Shown in pieces: positions 11,605-24,145 of a DNA stretch of 64,000 nt (its first letter is position 1; every line of letters begins with the position of its first letter). The notes under the pieces were generated by a model. The model saw nothing but the letters and a program-made list of their open reading frames with translations, had not been told where the DNA came from and ran no database searches. The stretch spans positions 26,994,689-27,058,688 of the forward strand of contig NC_054534.1 in NCBI RefSeq assembly GCF_017654505.1, given 5' to 3'. The DNA comes from Polyodon spathula. Its lineage: Eukaryota > Chordata > Actinopteri > Acipenseriformes > Polyodontidae. A program made the translations under genes and the position numbers.

Positions 11605-13806
11605 GTGAGACTGATTCTGTATACCCTTTATTGAAAAAAGAAGAAAAAAAAGTGCTGTGAGAAATTCACTTTTTTTGTTCACAACCAACACATCAGTTGC
11701 CATAGTTGTTTATGGTGAGCAGTGGTGAATTCACCCCTGCTCTTCATGAAAGCTGCGTAAAGAAAAAATACTAGCAACACAACTTTTTTTTTCTTTTTAA
11801 ATTAGATTGTCAATGAAACTTTCAGAAAATTTGGTTTTCTATATATATCATATATGAAGGAGAAATTAAATAAATGAAGTCCAGTTTCAAGTTTTTTGTT
11901 GTCAGCATGCATGCAGTTAGAGTCCACAGAAGCACCATTGAATTGGAGAATGTAGCACCATGTAGTTGTTTGGACTTAACTGTCGACATGCAAAATTGAA
12001 AAACTTGGAATATGATAGAAAAGTTACCCTACATGTCGCAATACATTACAAACACTACAAGGCAGTTAATGAATATTCATACAGTACCATACATGTAAAA
12101 CATGAACCAATACAGTACACACATTAAAGAAAGTGCTAGCTTACAGAATACTTGCTTTCCTCCTTTACTTTTATCAGTTTCTAAATGACTAGGAGAACAA
12201 GCTAATGAACACATAATCGTTTACCTCAAGATACACTTTTTTTTTTCATCATTATCCATCCCTTACTACTCTTGCTACAAAGCCATGGCAAATGCAATGC
12301 AATACAAAAACAAAACACAGACTCTCTGTTACTTTAACAGCAAGCTATCTACATCATTTTCCTGCAGTCTAATGAGGTTGTACTGCTCCAGGAACAGCTA
12401 TTTGGAAGCACACTCCACATACTAGAGCCACTCTCGTCAAAATACCTGAAATCACTTTGGGTCAGGAAGGTTTTGACAAGAGAATAACGCGATAACAGCA
12501 CTGTTTGTGTGGAGCGCAACGTGGCTGTCTTCAATTGAGTGTATTGTGACAAGCAGGGATGAGTGGAGTTTCCAACTTGTTCATAAGAAAATAATTATTA
12601 TTATGGTAAAACCTGTATTAACAGTCACCTGCTCAGTTCAGACAGTTTCAGTACTTGAGTGAAACAAACTATCCTTGAGTACAACCACCTTTGTTTCATA
12701 TCTTGGTGACCAGTTAATTCATGCTCTGCTCCTTGTGTTCAGTTAATTTCTCACACAGGTACAATGATATTGCAAGTCTGATGTCCGATACAATGCTACG
12801 ATATTATCCTGCTAGGGACCAGACCTAATTGTGCATTTCTCTAAAATTATGGGCAGTTTCTTTCTCAGGAATAAGCTCATATAATGCGTTAAACTCATAA
12901 ACTTGAAGGACTGTTTAAAGGAATGTTTTATTAAGGACTGATTTATTAAATCACGTTTGCAATTCATGAAGCCGTTTGAGAAAGGTTCAGTAGTTTATTC
13001 TAATTTTTCAAAAAAAAAAAAAAAAAAAGTTTAATTTGAGAATGTCTAAAAAAAAAGTGTCTTTACTATTTCAAAAGGAAAACACATTTAAAGAAATACG
13101 GTAAATACATTAATAGCTGCTCAAAAAAAAAAAGGACTTAGTTTCTTTCAGTCATCTTGTTTTATTGGAGGTATTAAGAAAAAAAGTTTTTGTCTGAAAT
13201 TCGAAATTTAAAGTGCTTGTTTACTGGTATATATTATAGTTTTTTTTTTTAGCAAGGATGTTTTGTGTTACAGTAAGGGGATAGAAAGTACACCTAGGAT
13301 TTATTACAAGTAAAAATCTTCTAAAGTGCCTAAACAGAAACTACAGTCAACCACCTCAACACTGCACTTAACTACATTTCACTACAGAATGCTAAGCATG
13401 CAGTTCTGTCATACAGAAGCACAATTTGAATGAATCTATACTGCGTTACAGTAAATCCTACTTTCAGAGTTTAGATCGTACATACAAGGTAAGCAAGGTC
13501 ATAATTGAGAGGTTATTTTTAGCCAAGTGAAAAAACTAAAACAAAAAAAATACACACTTTGTTACTTTGGTCCCACAATATATGGACAAAGAAGGTTTGG
13601 AATTTAAAAAGGTTACATTTACTGTTTTACAGTTTAAAACGTTGCTGCCAGTCCTGGTAACATTATTTAAAGCAGCTTTAGTTTCAAAGTGCCATAAAGT
13701 AAGTGCTTCTTCTCAAATCTCACTCTGCCTGTGACCACAGCATCCACGCTGGGTTTGTAGATTCTGATAGTGCTGGTGCTGCCATCATCCAGCAAGAGGA
13801 ACAGAA
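11605..13806 (-). other. PURG: Putative alternative terminal exon of PURG (isoform B-type) with long 3' UTR
   Basis: On the minus strand a good acceptor (ttggtttgttttcag) ends at 13807. Joining it to a GT donor inside the PURG coding exon (cttcaccag then gtacga, exon end 17930) keeps phase and adds Ser-Ser-Val-Pro-Leu-Ala-Gly before a TGA at 13787-13785, giving a 313-residue isoform. Human PURG is reported to have a shorter isoform B with a distinct C-terminus. From memory its 322 residues equal the same splice point plus seven residues, so the fit is striking. The rest would be 3' UTR, ending at a minus-strand AATAAA (11632-11627). A second frame is open for 45 codons (13804-13667), which is odd for UTR. 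Confidence 0.55.
11627..11632 (-). terminator. Polyadenylation signal AATAAA, minus strand
   Basis: tttatt on the plus strand reads AATAAA on the minus strand. It could end the transcript that contains the terminal exon starting at 13806. Confidence 0.4.
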
Positions 13807-15519
13807 CTGAAAACAAACCAGGATTGGTTTCAAACCAAACAAGTATATCGAGCTGTGCAATAGTTCTAAATCTAAACAGTCAATCCCAGGTAGTAATCAC
13901 AACTTTGCAACGCAAGACAGTCCAGCGAAATAAAGCACAGTAGCTCCAACAGCGCCTAGATACAAACCATGAGGTCTCCTTCTCCCTGTCCAATTTATTA
14001 ATCCATGTATAGGCGTAGATATAAAGTAGTCTAAAGTTGTTATTTCATGATTGCTTTCCAGAGATTGTGCTTTTTATTTCAGCGTGGTTTGAACGTGGAA
14101 TGTGACATCCTGTTTTATAATTTAGACTAACCGCTTTTGCACACGGGAAGCAGGCACAATACGAGTGGAGACCTAGGTCAAGTAACAAGCTTGAAAGTGA
14201 AAGCAAGCAAAGCAACACAACTGAATGCCTGGCTGGCTAGCTGTTCACTATGTAGATACATGAAGAGCTCTCGAGTGCTGGTTAGCAACCTTGAACATGA
14301 AAGTATTGAAACAAAACCCACTTCCTCCAAAACTTATTGCAATGATGACTGACAAAGGCAAATTAGAGTACTGTGCCACGGTACTGTTTGCCATTTTTTT
14401 GTATTTTCTTTTTTTACATATGATCATGTAATAAGCTTTCTTATACTGTGACTTAGTAATATTAAGATATAAAATTCAGCAACCCCTACCAGCGAAGATT
14501 GCGATTTAATTTTTTTCTTAAACTGTTAAAATCAGTAGTCTATGTTACCCTAATCACACTAAATAAGGCGCCACCAACGTAGATTGAAAACACCTGATTG
14601 TCATTCATGTGATGGTTGTGCATTATTTAGGTAGTAGAGTACATGTCAGGCAAGCTGAGTCTTCCACGTGCTGTATTCTGAAAATCTCATACTGCCTGTG
14701 GTTGATGTAGGTAATTGAAGATTATCTTAAATCGCTTTAATGAGAATGTTAGAAAAACTAAGACGTAGTACAGCACTCTGCTTCCCAGATATGCTATCTA
14801 GGCTAAGGATAACCCTACCAGCATTTCAGTACCTTTGCTAGCAATTAACAGTGAATGCCAAAATTATTTTCCAAACACTACTCTTAACCTTGTTTATCAA
14901 AAGAAGCAAAACTAGTTTTCATCCTACAGTTACAAAATAAAAAGCAAACATTTGGTCCTCTATGAAGTTTTTCAATAATTTTAAAACATGGAGAATACAT
15001 TTAGTTTTCTTTACTTATAAAGAATTGGTAACAAATGATTTTTACGTCTCATACACAGTTTGCAAATTATTTTTTGTCGGGTCACCAATAGAACGCGACA
15101 TGTTAAAGTGCTGTAATAATTAATGCTGTTTCAAGTAACCCTAAATGAGTTTCAGTATGTGCAATCAATGTTGAATTAAGCAATGGCAAGCAGGAAACTT
15201 TCTATGTTACATGCCCAAATTCTGGGGTTAGCTAATTTACAGAAGTACAGTACTGATCTACTCCTTTCATTACCATTCCAACTTGGGTGGCAAAAAAATA
15301 AAAAAATAGGAGTCCAAAAAGTAGCATTGACTGCATAAAAGGTCAATGATAAAGGATCATTGGAGTTACTTTAGGATAACTATGCAACTCAATTCAGCTC
15401 AACTATATTTATAATATATAAATAAAACTAAAATGGAAAACTTTACTTGCTTAAAACTACAATGGCTAGGTCCTATTAGAGAAAAAAAGTAACAAAAATA
15501 ATGAAACCTGCCAATTAAA

Positions 15520-15795
15520 CAGGCTCAGTGGGCATCCTCCGATCCCACCAGCCAATCGGCATTTTTTTTTACACCCTGGCCTGTAGGGGTCGCAGCAAAG
15601 CCGCTAGGAGAAACAGCCTAAGCCGATCCCACCTCCCCACCCCTGGGAATGCAAACTCAGTGAATCCCCAGCAAAGACCGGTTGCCTTGTACAACCAGGA
15701 TTTGAACTTGTGACCTCTGGCTGTACGACTCGCCCTGCACGCCGCGCGGCACTGCTTTAACCAGGTGAGACATTCGGGGACGAAATTGTCCACTC
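15520..15795. mobile_element. SINE-like retroposon
   Basis: This GC-rich block in AT-rich surroundings includes ccaaccagatttgaac-like text (aaccaggatttgaacttgtg), reminiscent of a tRNA-derived B box, and a run of T near 15563. It is followed directly by a long (TA)n tract. The family is not identified. Confidence 0.4.
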
Positions 15796-15799
15796 TGTA

Positions 15800-15801
<2 letters not shown>

Positions 15802-15891
<90 letters not shown>
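15802..15891. repeat. (TA)n microsatellite, about 90 bp
   Basis: A nearly uninterrupted TA dinucleotide tract adjoins the SINE-like block. Translations of it as poly(Ile-Tyr) are artefacts. Confidence 0.95.
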
Positions 15892-15896
<5 letters not shown>

Positions 15897-16484
15897 CATG
15901 TTTCAAGGGTGACCTGGCATAAAACTCAGCAGCATATGGCACCACACGAAAAGTACTTTTTACTTTTTTTTTTTTTTTTTATATAGAGTGCATTTTTAAA
16001 GTGCTCCTATATATAAATATATCAATAACTAACAATTTAATGCACTAACCCTTTTACAGTTGTACAAAGTTAAAAATGCAAACGAAAACTATAAGTGCCT
16101 CCTTTTTGTTGGAGATTAATAAAAAGAAGAGACATACTTTAATACAGCTTGGATCACACATGGTTTCCTTTCCTGTGGTAAGTTTAATAGTTCACAACAA
16201 TATTTAATTAGGCTGGATAGTAATGACATCGAGCACTACTTCTTCCCACGCAGGGATGCACTGATGGCAAAAAAGGTTACTGAATGTGAACATTGAGAAT
16301 CAGGCATAACAGACACATTCTCAGATATTTATGGTGTTTTACTAGTAGCTTTTGTGAAAATAAGAATCCCATAACATATTGCACTTGGCATAAAGATAAA
16401 CTTCACAGCTTGCTTAAAATCATGTGAGGTAAATCATTTACCCTAAGAGGTAAACTAAAATACTGCAGCACTATACAGTACATG

Positions 16485-16486
<2 letters not shown>

Positions 16487-16550
<64 letters not shown>

Positions 16551-16575
16551 TATATAATACTATATATACTTATAT
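16487..16575. repeat. (TG)n(TA)n microsatellite
   Basis: About 46 bp of TG repeats lead into TA repeats. Confidence 0.95.
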
Positions 16576-17503
16576 ATAGTATCTATCTCAAAGAGAGAGC
16601 ACATATGTTGGTGTAATGTAAAGATCTGAGAGCTATTAAGCACATCCATTATACATTTTCAATATATGGGAAGTTGGTGGTTAACCATGTCACGCTCCAA
16701 TGAAAAAACTGCCCTGTTTTTTTACAGCATTTTATATCTTGTTATAACAAAAGCTTTATGTTATAAATGAGTGGCTTCGGAGGATACTTTTTAAATGTGT
16801 TTTTCAATCCGGCACTCCGCACTTGAAATCAGTATAGCAGTGCTAATCACCGTTTAGATAAAAACATTAGAGAATGCTCCCTGGAGCTACAGTAAAGCAC
16901 TATCATCTTGCAGGTATCACTCTGTAGTAAACAATGACCTAAAACAACACCAGCAGAAATCACCCTTCAAAACTGATTACAGAACAACCAAAAGCCAAAC
17001 ATTTAGAACCCAACCCTGCAGGACATCATGCTGCTATCACTGCAAAGAAATGCATTTTTATTCATATTTGTGGATTGCAATTAGTTTAATGCCTGAATAG
17101 AGATCTGATATTCAGTCTGAGATTGATAGGATGATTTTGGACCTTCTCCAGGGCCTGCAACTGTAGCTTGTACTATTTTTTGTTTTGCCAATTCAATAAA
17201 AGGTATTCTACTTTCCATCTCTCATGTGTCTCCAAACATTTCTTGACCAATGGTCCTTATATGACAGTTCAAACTGCAGTAAAACTGTAAATGACTACTG
17301 CCGGCTTGAGCTGTTTCAAAGTTCTGGTTAACTTGAGTTATGGGTGGAGATGGTGTTGACCCCTTTATCATATAGAGGATACTTTTGTAATGTATCACCC
17401 TGTACTTTTTCCATTGTTGTGTTCTGTCAGGGAACCAACACTAAAAAAACACCTTTAAAAGTATCAGAAACCTTACTGTAAATACCACAATAAGGTAGTG
17501 GAT

Positions 17504-17506
<3 letters not shown>

Positions 17507-17544
<38 letters not shown>

Positions 17545-17545
17545 T
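17507..17545. repeat. (ATT)n microsatellite
   Basis: About 13 perfect ATT units. Confidence 0.95.
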
Positions 17546-17829
17546 GTGCTAAAACCAATTGTTCAATAGTCATTTATTTGCTGCTTCCTGCAAAATTAAC
17601 TTTTTTTGTTGTTTCACGCTTTTGATGGTGCAAGAAGTTCATGAAAAAACTGAGACAACAGTTAACTCATTTCAAAGTGCTAGTTGACAACAGCCATACA
17701 GTACAGTATTTTAGAGGTACAGTATTAGAAAACGAGATATATAAACTATGCTATTGTCACAGTTAGCTTTTTGTTTTTGTATGTAAGCTCATTTGGGTTG
17801 TTTTTGTTGATGGGTTACCCATTACCACA

Positions 17830-18849
17830 TTATAAGCCATGGTCATCCTGTTCTTCCCCACTGTCTCCTCGGGGATCTGTCCTCTTCTCCTTCTGGCAGT
17901 TGAAGATCCTTCTCATCTCATCTTCGTACCTGGTGAAGTTATCTCCGAACCTGGACCAGGCCTTCAAGGGGACAGTGATTGTGTTCCGGTAGGGCTGCCT
18001 CACCTCACTTATCTTTAAGAAAATGCCATACCTGTTGGAGCCTACGTCAAAATAAAACCTCTTGTTGTCCACCCTGAAGGAGACCCCCTCTGGAAGATCC
18101 GGCGCCTCTTCGTGGTTTCTTCCTCGGCTGCGGTTGTCTGTATCTTCCTCCCCATAGTCCTCTATCAGCTGGGACAGGGCATCCCTAAATTCGATCAGCC
18201 CTTGTGCTGGCAGGACGATGGTCTGCTCTATGCCCTGTCCGTAATATCCCATAGTCCCATGTCCTCTGCTCACCGTCTGCCTGATCCGGAGGAACCTGCC
18301 ACGCTGATTTTCTTTCAAGTCCAGGTAGTACTTCCTGTTGTCTCTCTCAATCAAGTCACTCTTTAGGACACTGTGAGAGTGCTCTTCAGAAACAGTGGGG
18401 GAGACAGTGGGGGAGGAAGCTGTGTGGAGAGGTTGCTGCCTTCTCCTTGCGTCCTGGTGATGGTGACCCTGGCTGTTGCCATGCTCATCCTGCCTCTGCC
18501 CCTGGGCACCTCTTAGCCCAATGCGGGCATAATACTCGATGAAATCTCCCAGGCAGTACCTCAAGTCAGGAGCCATGGACATGGAGAGCGTCAGTTTGCT
18601 CTTTCTGATATTGTCTTGTCTTCCTCTGCCTATCCAGACCTCTGCTATTTTCAGAAAACGCCCCCTGGCACTTTGCTTCACGTCCAGATAAAACCTCTTC
18701 TTTTGGATATCGACCCGCTTGGACGCGAGTTCCTGTATCTCTATGCCTTGCGCTGGATAATAGTGCTGAGGATAAAAGGTTCTCAAGCCAGAGTCTGTCG
18801 TAGTCCTTCCTCTCCCTCTCTCCATCCCTCTGGTGCTACTATCAGCCAT
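17830..18849 (-). CDS. PURG: PURG, purine-rich element-binding protein gamma
   Basis: The single open frame of 339 codons is uninterrupted, as expected for the intronless PURG A-form coding exon (human 347 aa). PUR proteins bind single-stranded purine-rich DNA and RNA, in the nucleus and in transport granules. Three PUR repeats are visible. Repeat I (about 40-108) carries [20 protein letters not shown] and [14 protein letters not shown]. Repeat II (about 163-235) carries [20 protein letters not shown]. Repeat III (about 250-318) carries [20 protein letters not shown] and PYRNTITVP. The linkers are less conserved and rich in Gln, His and Arg. Methionine 1 is the first in frame and precedes a short Arg/Gly-rich leader. 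A GTACGA donor at 17929 within the C-terminal codons could give a shorter isoform. Its head-to-head neighbour, as in human, should be WRN. Confidence 0.96.
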   Translation of the reverse strand: MADSSTRGMERGRGRTTTDSGLRTFYPQHYYPAQGIEIQELASKRVDIQKKRFYLDVKQSARGRFLKIAEVWIGRGRQDNIRKSKLTLSMSMAPDLRYCLGDFIEYYARIGLRGAQGQRQDEHGNSQGHHHQDARRRQQPLHTASSPTVSPTVSEEHSHSVLKSDLIERDNRKYYLDLKENQRGRFLRIRQTVSRGHGTMGYYGQGIEQTIVLPAQGLIEFRDALSQLIEDYGEEDTDNRSRGRNHEEAPDLPEGVSFRVDNKRFYFDVGSNRYGIFLKISEVRQPYRNTITVPLKAWSRFGDNFTRYEDEMRRIFNCQKEKRTDPRGDSGEEQDDHGL

Positions 18850-19350
18850 GATTATTCAATTTTTTCCACAGTTTAGCAGCACAACCGCTAGCCTCCCCAT
18901 TACTTCTGTATTAACAAACGAGAAAAAAAAAAAAAAACAACAACAAAAAAAAACGTTTACGACAAGTGGCCTTTTTATAGGCCTTTGTCATATGTTGTCT
19001 TTCCTTATACTGCTAGCGAGCAGGTAAATCGTTTGCTTTCACGAATGACTGCCACCCTTTCCTTTTCCCTTCGCCTTTCCCCTGTCACTGTCACTCCGCC
19101 CGCTTGGTAACCCGGCAGAACAGGAAGAGAAAAAATATCCAATGCTAGAGGTCCTTAGAGGGCGCTGCTTTTCAGACGCGACTATTTAAAAAAAAAAAAA
19201 CTTAGAAAAAAAAAATACAGTGATTTCTATACCCGAAAAGCGGATCATAGCGGTTTTTTAATTTTTTAGACCCTCTAAACCAATTTTCTGCACTATTTTG
19301 TAATATCCCAGTAATCTGTAAGGCAGCAGTGACACAGTGACGTTTTATAA
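18850..19350. promoter_or_regulatory. PURG 5' region, likely formerly bidirectional PURG/WRN promoter
   Basis: The PURG start codon is at 18849. Upstream lies a modestly GC-rich stretch with an inverted GC box (ctccgccc, about 19094-19101) and poly(A) runs. In human, PURG and WRN are transcribed divergently from this kind of interval. No WRN first exon or exonuclease exon is recognisable between here and the LINE that begins at about 19353. Confidence 0.45.
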
Positions 19351-19352
19351 TT

Positions 19353-22300
19353 GCGACCATAAACGGAAGGGGTTTGACTAAAATCTACAACATTTCTGCT
19401 CATATGGTGGGAGTTCATAATTTAAGGCATGAACAATGTAATAAAGAGACTAGCAGCAACTGCGCGAAAATGATTTATTTTCCTTTTTCACGGTTTTTGG
19501 TGACTCTATCAATGTAAATGAGATAATTAAAGGGCGCTTGTTAAAAGTGCAAGTATCTGTAGAAGGTAGAAATTTAGTATTTGTTAATATTTATGCACCA
19601 AATGATGGGAGAGAGAGAGTGCTATTTTTTCAGACTCAACTGAGTTATTGCCCAGAGTCAGGCTGAAGAGGTGGTTTTATTAGCTGGTGATTTTAACTGT
19701 ACAGTTGAGGACAAGCTAGACAGAAATGGCCCAGAGCCTCACCCCAGGTCAGTTAAGGAGCTGGTTACTGTTCTAACAGCACAGGATATGGAGGATGTGT
19801 GGAGAGTAATGAATCCTAATGTGAAGCAGTATACCTGGGCTAAGGGGAGTGATGGGAATATATGTTTAGCTCGACTAGATACATTTTATGTTTTTAAGCA
19901 TCAATTAAATTGTTATTCTAAATGTACTATTCACCCCACGGTTCTATCTGATGATAGATTGGTCAGTTTGAATATGATTATCCATATTGTACGTGTTTAT
20001 TCATCTTATTTGCATTTTAATACTAAACTTTTAAAAAATAGTCATTTTTTAAGATGTTTTAGATTCTTTTGGGAACGGTGGAGGAGGCAGAAAAAGTCGT
20101 TTTTATCAATAAGGCAATGGTGGGATGTGAGTAAAATTCAGACCCGACTGTTTTGTCAACAGTACACTAGTGAGGCGATGAGAGAGCTGGAGGAGGAGAT
20201 TACTGAACTCCATAATGCACTGGAGACCACATACAGTGACAGGCTTTATCAAGACCTGAAGCTCAAAAAGAGGAATTTGGCTGAGTTGTTGGACTCACAG
20301 GTACAGGGAGCATGGTACGTTCAAGGTTTTTAAAACTTTCTCGGATGGATGCTCCAACTCAATATTTTTTTGCATTGGAAAAGAAAGTGGCTCAGAGTAA
20401 AACAATACACTGCCTTAGAACAAATGGTCAGTTGCTGTGTGAGCGTGCGGCTATCAGGGAGCATACTGTGGGCTTCTTTTCACAGCTGTGTACAGCGGAG
20501 GCTGTGGATGGATCTGAGGGAACTGAGCAGTTCCTCCAGGGGCTAACACAGGTTCCAGAAGAAGAGAAAGAGAAGCTGGGGAGTGCACTTACATTGCATG
20601 AACTTTCTAAAGCTCTGGAAGGGATCAACATGGGCAAAACGCCCAGAATCGATGGGATACCTGTTGAGTTTTATTAGACTTTCTGGTCTGAGGTGGGAAG
20701 TGACCTTTTGGAAGTGATGGAGGAATGCATTGTGGAAAATGATCTGCCACTGAGCTGCCGGCGTGCAGTACTGACTCTGCTGCCTAATAAAGGGGACTTG
20801 TGTCTTATTAAGAACTGGAGACCTGTAAGTAGTCTTTGCACTGACTATAAAATCTTGTCAAAGGCATTGACAAATAGACTGAGCGGAGTAATGAGCACTA
20901 TTGTGCATTCAGACCAAACGTTCTGTGTACCTGGCCAAACAATATTGGATAATATATTTAGTGTAGGACTTAATAGTTGCCTCCAAGCTCTTTGGTTTTA
21001 AAGCCGGTTTGCTTTCGCTTGATCAAGAGAAGGCTTTTGACCGGCTAGACCACCAGTATCTTTTTGATGTTATTAGGTCATTTGGCTTTGGTCCCAGGTT
21101 GCTGGGAAAAATTAAGTTGCTCTACAGTAGCATTTTTAGTGTATTTAAAATAAATGGTATATTATGTTCTCCTTTTAACGTCCAAAGGGGAATTCGCCAG
21201 GGTTGTTCCCTATCAGGAATGTTATATTCTCTGTCATTTGAACCCCTGATGGTAAAATTGAGAAAGATATTGAATGGGTTGTCTACCCCTACTGTGACAA
21301 TGGAGCCTGTTAAGGTGGTGTTAGTAACAAATAAGAAAGACATTCAGATCATAGAGGAGAGCTTGAGGGTATTTGAAAGTGTGTCCTCAGCTCGGGTAAA
21401 TTGGGACAAAAGTAATGCCTTTTTAATTGGCGAGTGGGAGGGCAGGAGACCACCAGATTTACCATCAGGGCATAAATGGAATAGGTAGGTTTTCAGATAT
21501 ATAGGAGTTTACTTTGGAGAGCAGGGACTGGCTAAAGAGAATTGGGAAGGAGTACTGGATCAGGTGAAAGGCCGATTGGATAAATGGCGATGGCTTCTAA
21601 TTAAACTTTCTTATAGAGGAAGAGTTTTAATTATTAATAACCTGGTCACGTCAATGCTATGGCACAGATTAATGTGTGGGGATCCCCCTCCGTCTCTGCT
21701 GTTGGAAATTCAGAGATTATTGCTGAACTTCTTTTGGGATGGGCTGCATTGGATAAAGCAGGGGGTGCTATACTTGCCTATAGAAGGAGGAGGACAGGGA
21801 CTGATGGACATAAAGACTCCATAGACTCCAGTTGCTTCAGAGGCTGCTGTACTTTCACGAATCACTACCCTGGAGAACAGTGGCTTTTGCTTTGTTTAGT
21901 AGGGAGGTTGACTTTTAATAGGCATCTGTTCTTATTGGATATTGGAAAGTTAAATATCTCTGTCTTATCTGTTTTTTATAGGGGGATGCTGAATGCTTGG
22001 AAGGTTTTTAGAATTAACAGATATTTGAAGTCTGTAGGGTTGTATTGGTTGCTTGAAGAACCTCAAATTTATAACTTGGCTTTAAAATGCAATCTTTTAG
22101 AATCAAAGAGTTTTTTGTTTTACTTTTAATTTCCAGTGGAGTAGTGAAGGTCGGTAATTTAATTAATTTTGATAACCGAGCCTGGAAAACTGCAGAATCA
22201 CTATCAAATGAGCTGGGTGTGAAGTCAGTGCATGTGATGGAGGGTTTTTTTAGTGCAGCTTAAAGCTGTTTTGCCTGCAGAAGGGTTACAGCAGTTTAAG

Positions 22301-23170
22301 GAAAAGGAAAAGTCCTAGGAAAAAGCCAGCTGGATATAGAACCGCCAGAGTTGGACCTGCAAATTGAACCTGCAATAGAGCAGACCAGGGATACCCCGGG
22401 GCAGATCCTAAAGTTTGGAGAAGGATATAAGGTTCGGGGGGGGGGGGGGGTGGTGGTGGTGGGGGGGGGGGGGGGGGTTTTAAAAAACTTGCCTTACACA
22501 TTGGCGAGAGAGGCTACAGGTAGAGGACTTCATCACACCTGCATGGAGGAATATGTATGGATCACCAGTTCTTAAAAGAGTGGGGGATCTACAGTGGAGA
22601 ATATTGCACACCATTGTGGCCAGCAACTCATTTCTCTCCATTATTTTGCTTGATTAGGGAAACATTTTTTCATTGTTATTTGTTTTGTCATCGGTTAAAG
22701 CCTTTGTTTGAGTTATTGAATGATTTGTTTAGTGAATTGGGTCTGAGTTTTACTCAAATTACTTTTATTTTTGGGGTGAAGAATACTAAAGGAAATAAAA
22801 ATCTTTTTCAATTGGCAAATTTTCTACTGGGCCAGGCAAAAATGGCAATTTTGAAAAGTAGGAAAAACAAAATGATGGCGTTTTAACTGATGCGGTAGTA
22901 CCTATTTTTAAAGTGTTGATAACCTCAAGGATTAAAGTTGATTTTACTTTTTATAAATTGGTGCACCAGCTAGAAATGTTTCAGACAATTTGGGGAGTTG
23001 GGGAGATGGTGTGTTTGGTGGAAGATAATAAATTAAAAATGTGTTTGTAATTATTGTAATAGAGAGTTTTGTTTGGACATCTGTGCTATTTATTTATTTT
23101 GTACTGTTAATATCGATTGATTGAAATAAAGGATATTAAAATATCTGTCTATCTGTCTATCTGTCTATTC
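19353..23170 (+). mobile_element. Tx1/L1-clade LINE, inactive
   Basis: The plus strand carries a broken ORF2. An endonuclease part (about 19355-19985) shows NIYAPNDG, LLAGDFNC and LARLDTFYV; the usual SDH motif reads SDD, so the catalytic histidine is missing. The linker region includes RSRFLKLSRMDAPTQYFFAL. The reverse transcriptase (about 20690-21490) has NWRPVS, the motif A text QEKAFDRLDHQYL and GIRQGCSLSGMLY. The YADD box that should follow near 21300 is absent, with flanking VTNKKDIQII-type text still present. Stops and frameshifts occur throughout. The element ends in an (ATCTGTCT)n-type tail (about 23144-23168). It lies between PURG and the first surviving WRN exon. Confidence 0.88.
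22436..22480 (+). repeat. G-run and GGT tract in LINE 3' part
   Basis: Two long G runs separated by (ggt)n fall in the 3' region of the LINE. The tract could form quadruplex structures or be an assembly-difficult site. Confidence 0.8.
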
Positions 23171-23355
23171 GCTAGGCGGTTAAACAGAACCAACTAGCCT
23201 TTGCAGAGTGTCATTTTTTTTTTGCTTAACTTGAATTTGAGGCCTTGTGGAAGAGTGAGAACTATGATATGAATAAGGGCTACATTATATATTATATATT
23301 ATATAATTATAATATAGCCTTTAATAGGGCTATATTATAATTTCTGTGGTATTAT

Positions 23356-23525
23356 TCAGGGGTGGAAATAAGACTCCCACTGCATAGGTTTGATCCATTC
23401 CTGGTTTTACTAGGAGTTTAATTAGAAGCACCTGAGCCTGTTATACACTGGGGCTAATCAAGCACATATTCAAACCTGGAATGAGTGAAACTGTTCTGCA
23501 ATAGGGTTTTTATTTCTATCCATTT
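23356..23525. mobile_element. Short MITE-like element with inverted ends
   Basis: It begins caggggtggaaataagac and ends with text whose reverse complement is ggatagaaataaaaacc, giving imperfect terminal inverted repeats around about 165 bp. It resembles a small hAT-derived MITE. No clear target duplication is seen. Confidence 0.5.
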
Positions 23526-23652
23526 TATTTATGGGTTAATTGATACCATCTACTGTATATTTCTTGAATGTTTTATTTCATTATTTCTTTAGTTCTCTGT
23601 TGCTGTTTCTTGGATCATTACTCACCAGACATACCAGAATGTCTTTTTCCAG

Positions 23653-23771
23653 TACCTAGATGATGTAGACAGCCTGCAGAGAGGCAAGACTAGTGACCCT
23701 GACAACAGGACCAGTATGCAGACTGTGACACCAGCGGAGGAAGAGGAGGACGAAGGAATTGAGGAAGATGA
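23653..23771 (+). pseudogene. WRN: WRN exon relic, acidic segment before the helicase
   Basis: Follows a good acceptor (gtctttttccag). It encodes an Asp/Glu-rich run (AEEEEDEGIEEDE) like the acidic stretch just upstream of the WRN helicase domain. The nearest GT donor (23772) leaves a phase that does not fit the next exon, whose join would then hit a stop. Confidence 0.6.
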
Positions 23772-24069
23772 GTGGGTTAATTCCACTTTTGCGTCAATTA
23801 GTTTGATATACAGTATTTGTCTTCCTCCAAACTGAAAATGCTAGATTAGTGTTAAATGGTCAGATTCATATATTTTCGCTTTAGATTTATGATTCTAAAG
23901 ATTTATGACTGTGTTTTAAATTATAAATGGTATGGTTAAGGGAGGGTGGTGGACAAACATTTTTCAAAATGCTCTGGTTCGTTTAAGATATTTTCAAATA
24001 ATTGTAACTGTATGTTGCTGGTATTCTTGATAACTGTAGATTTCAGTCTGTGTGCTTTCTCTTTTCTAG

Positions 24070-24145
24070 ATTCTTCCATTCCAGAACCTAACTCAGGACA
24101 GATTAAATGCCTTAAGATGTATTTTGGTCATTCCAATTTTAAGCC
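24070..24145 (+). pseudogene. WRN: WRN exon relic, start of helicase core
   Basis: Acceptor cttttctag, donor gtaagt. It encodes PEPNSGQIKCLKMYFGHSNF followed by Lys-Pro, matching the conserved segment that opens the WRN helicase domain (human NEEQVTCLKMYFGHSSF). Intact in itself. Confidence 0.9.

Larger units (their letters stand above)
13807..17829. other. Region downstream of the PURG A-type stop: 3' UTR, intron and repeats
   Basis: No further coding exon was recognised. It holds a SINE-like block (15520-15790), microsatellites at 15802, 16487 and 17507, and poly(A/T) runs. The part nearest 17829 should be the 3' UTR of the long PURG form; a candidate minus-strand AATAAA lies near 17571. 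Confidence 0.5.
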
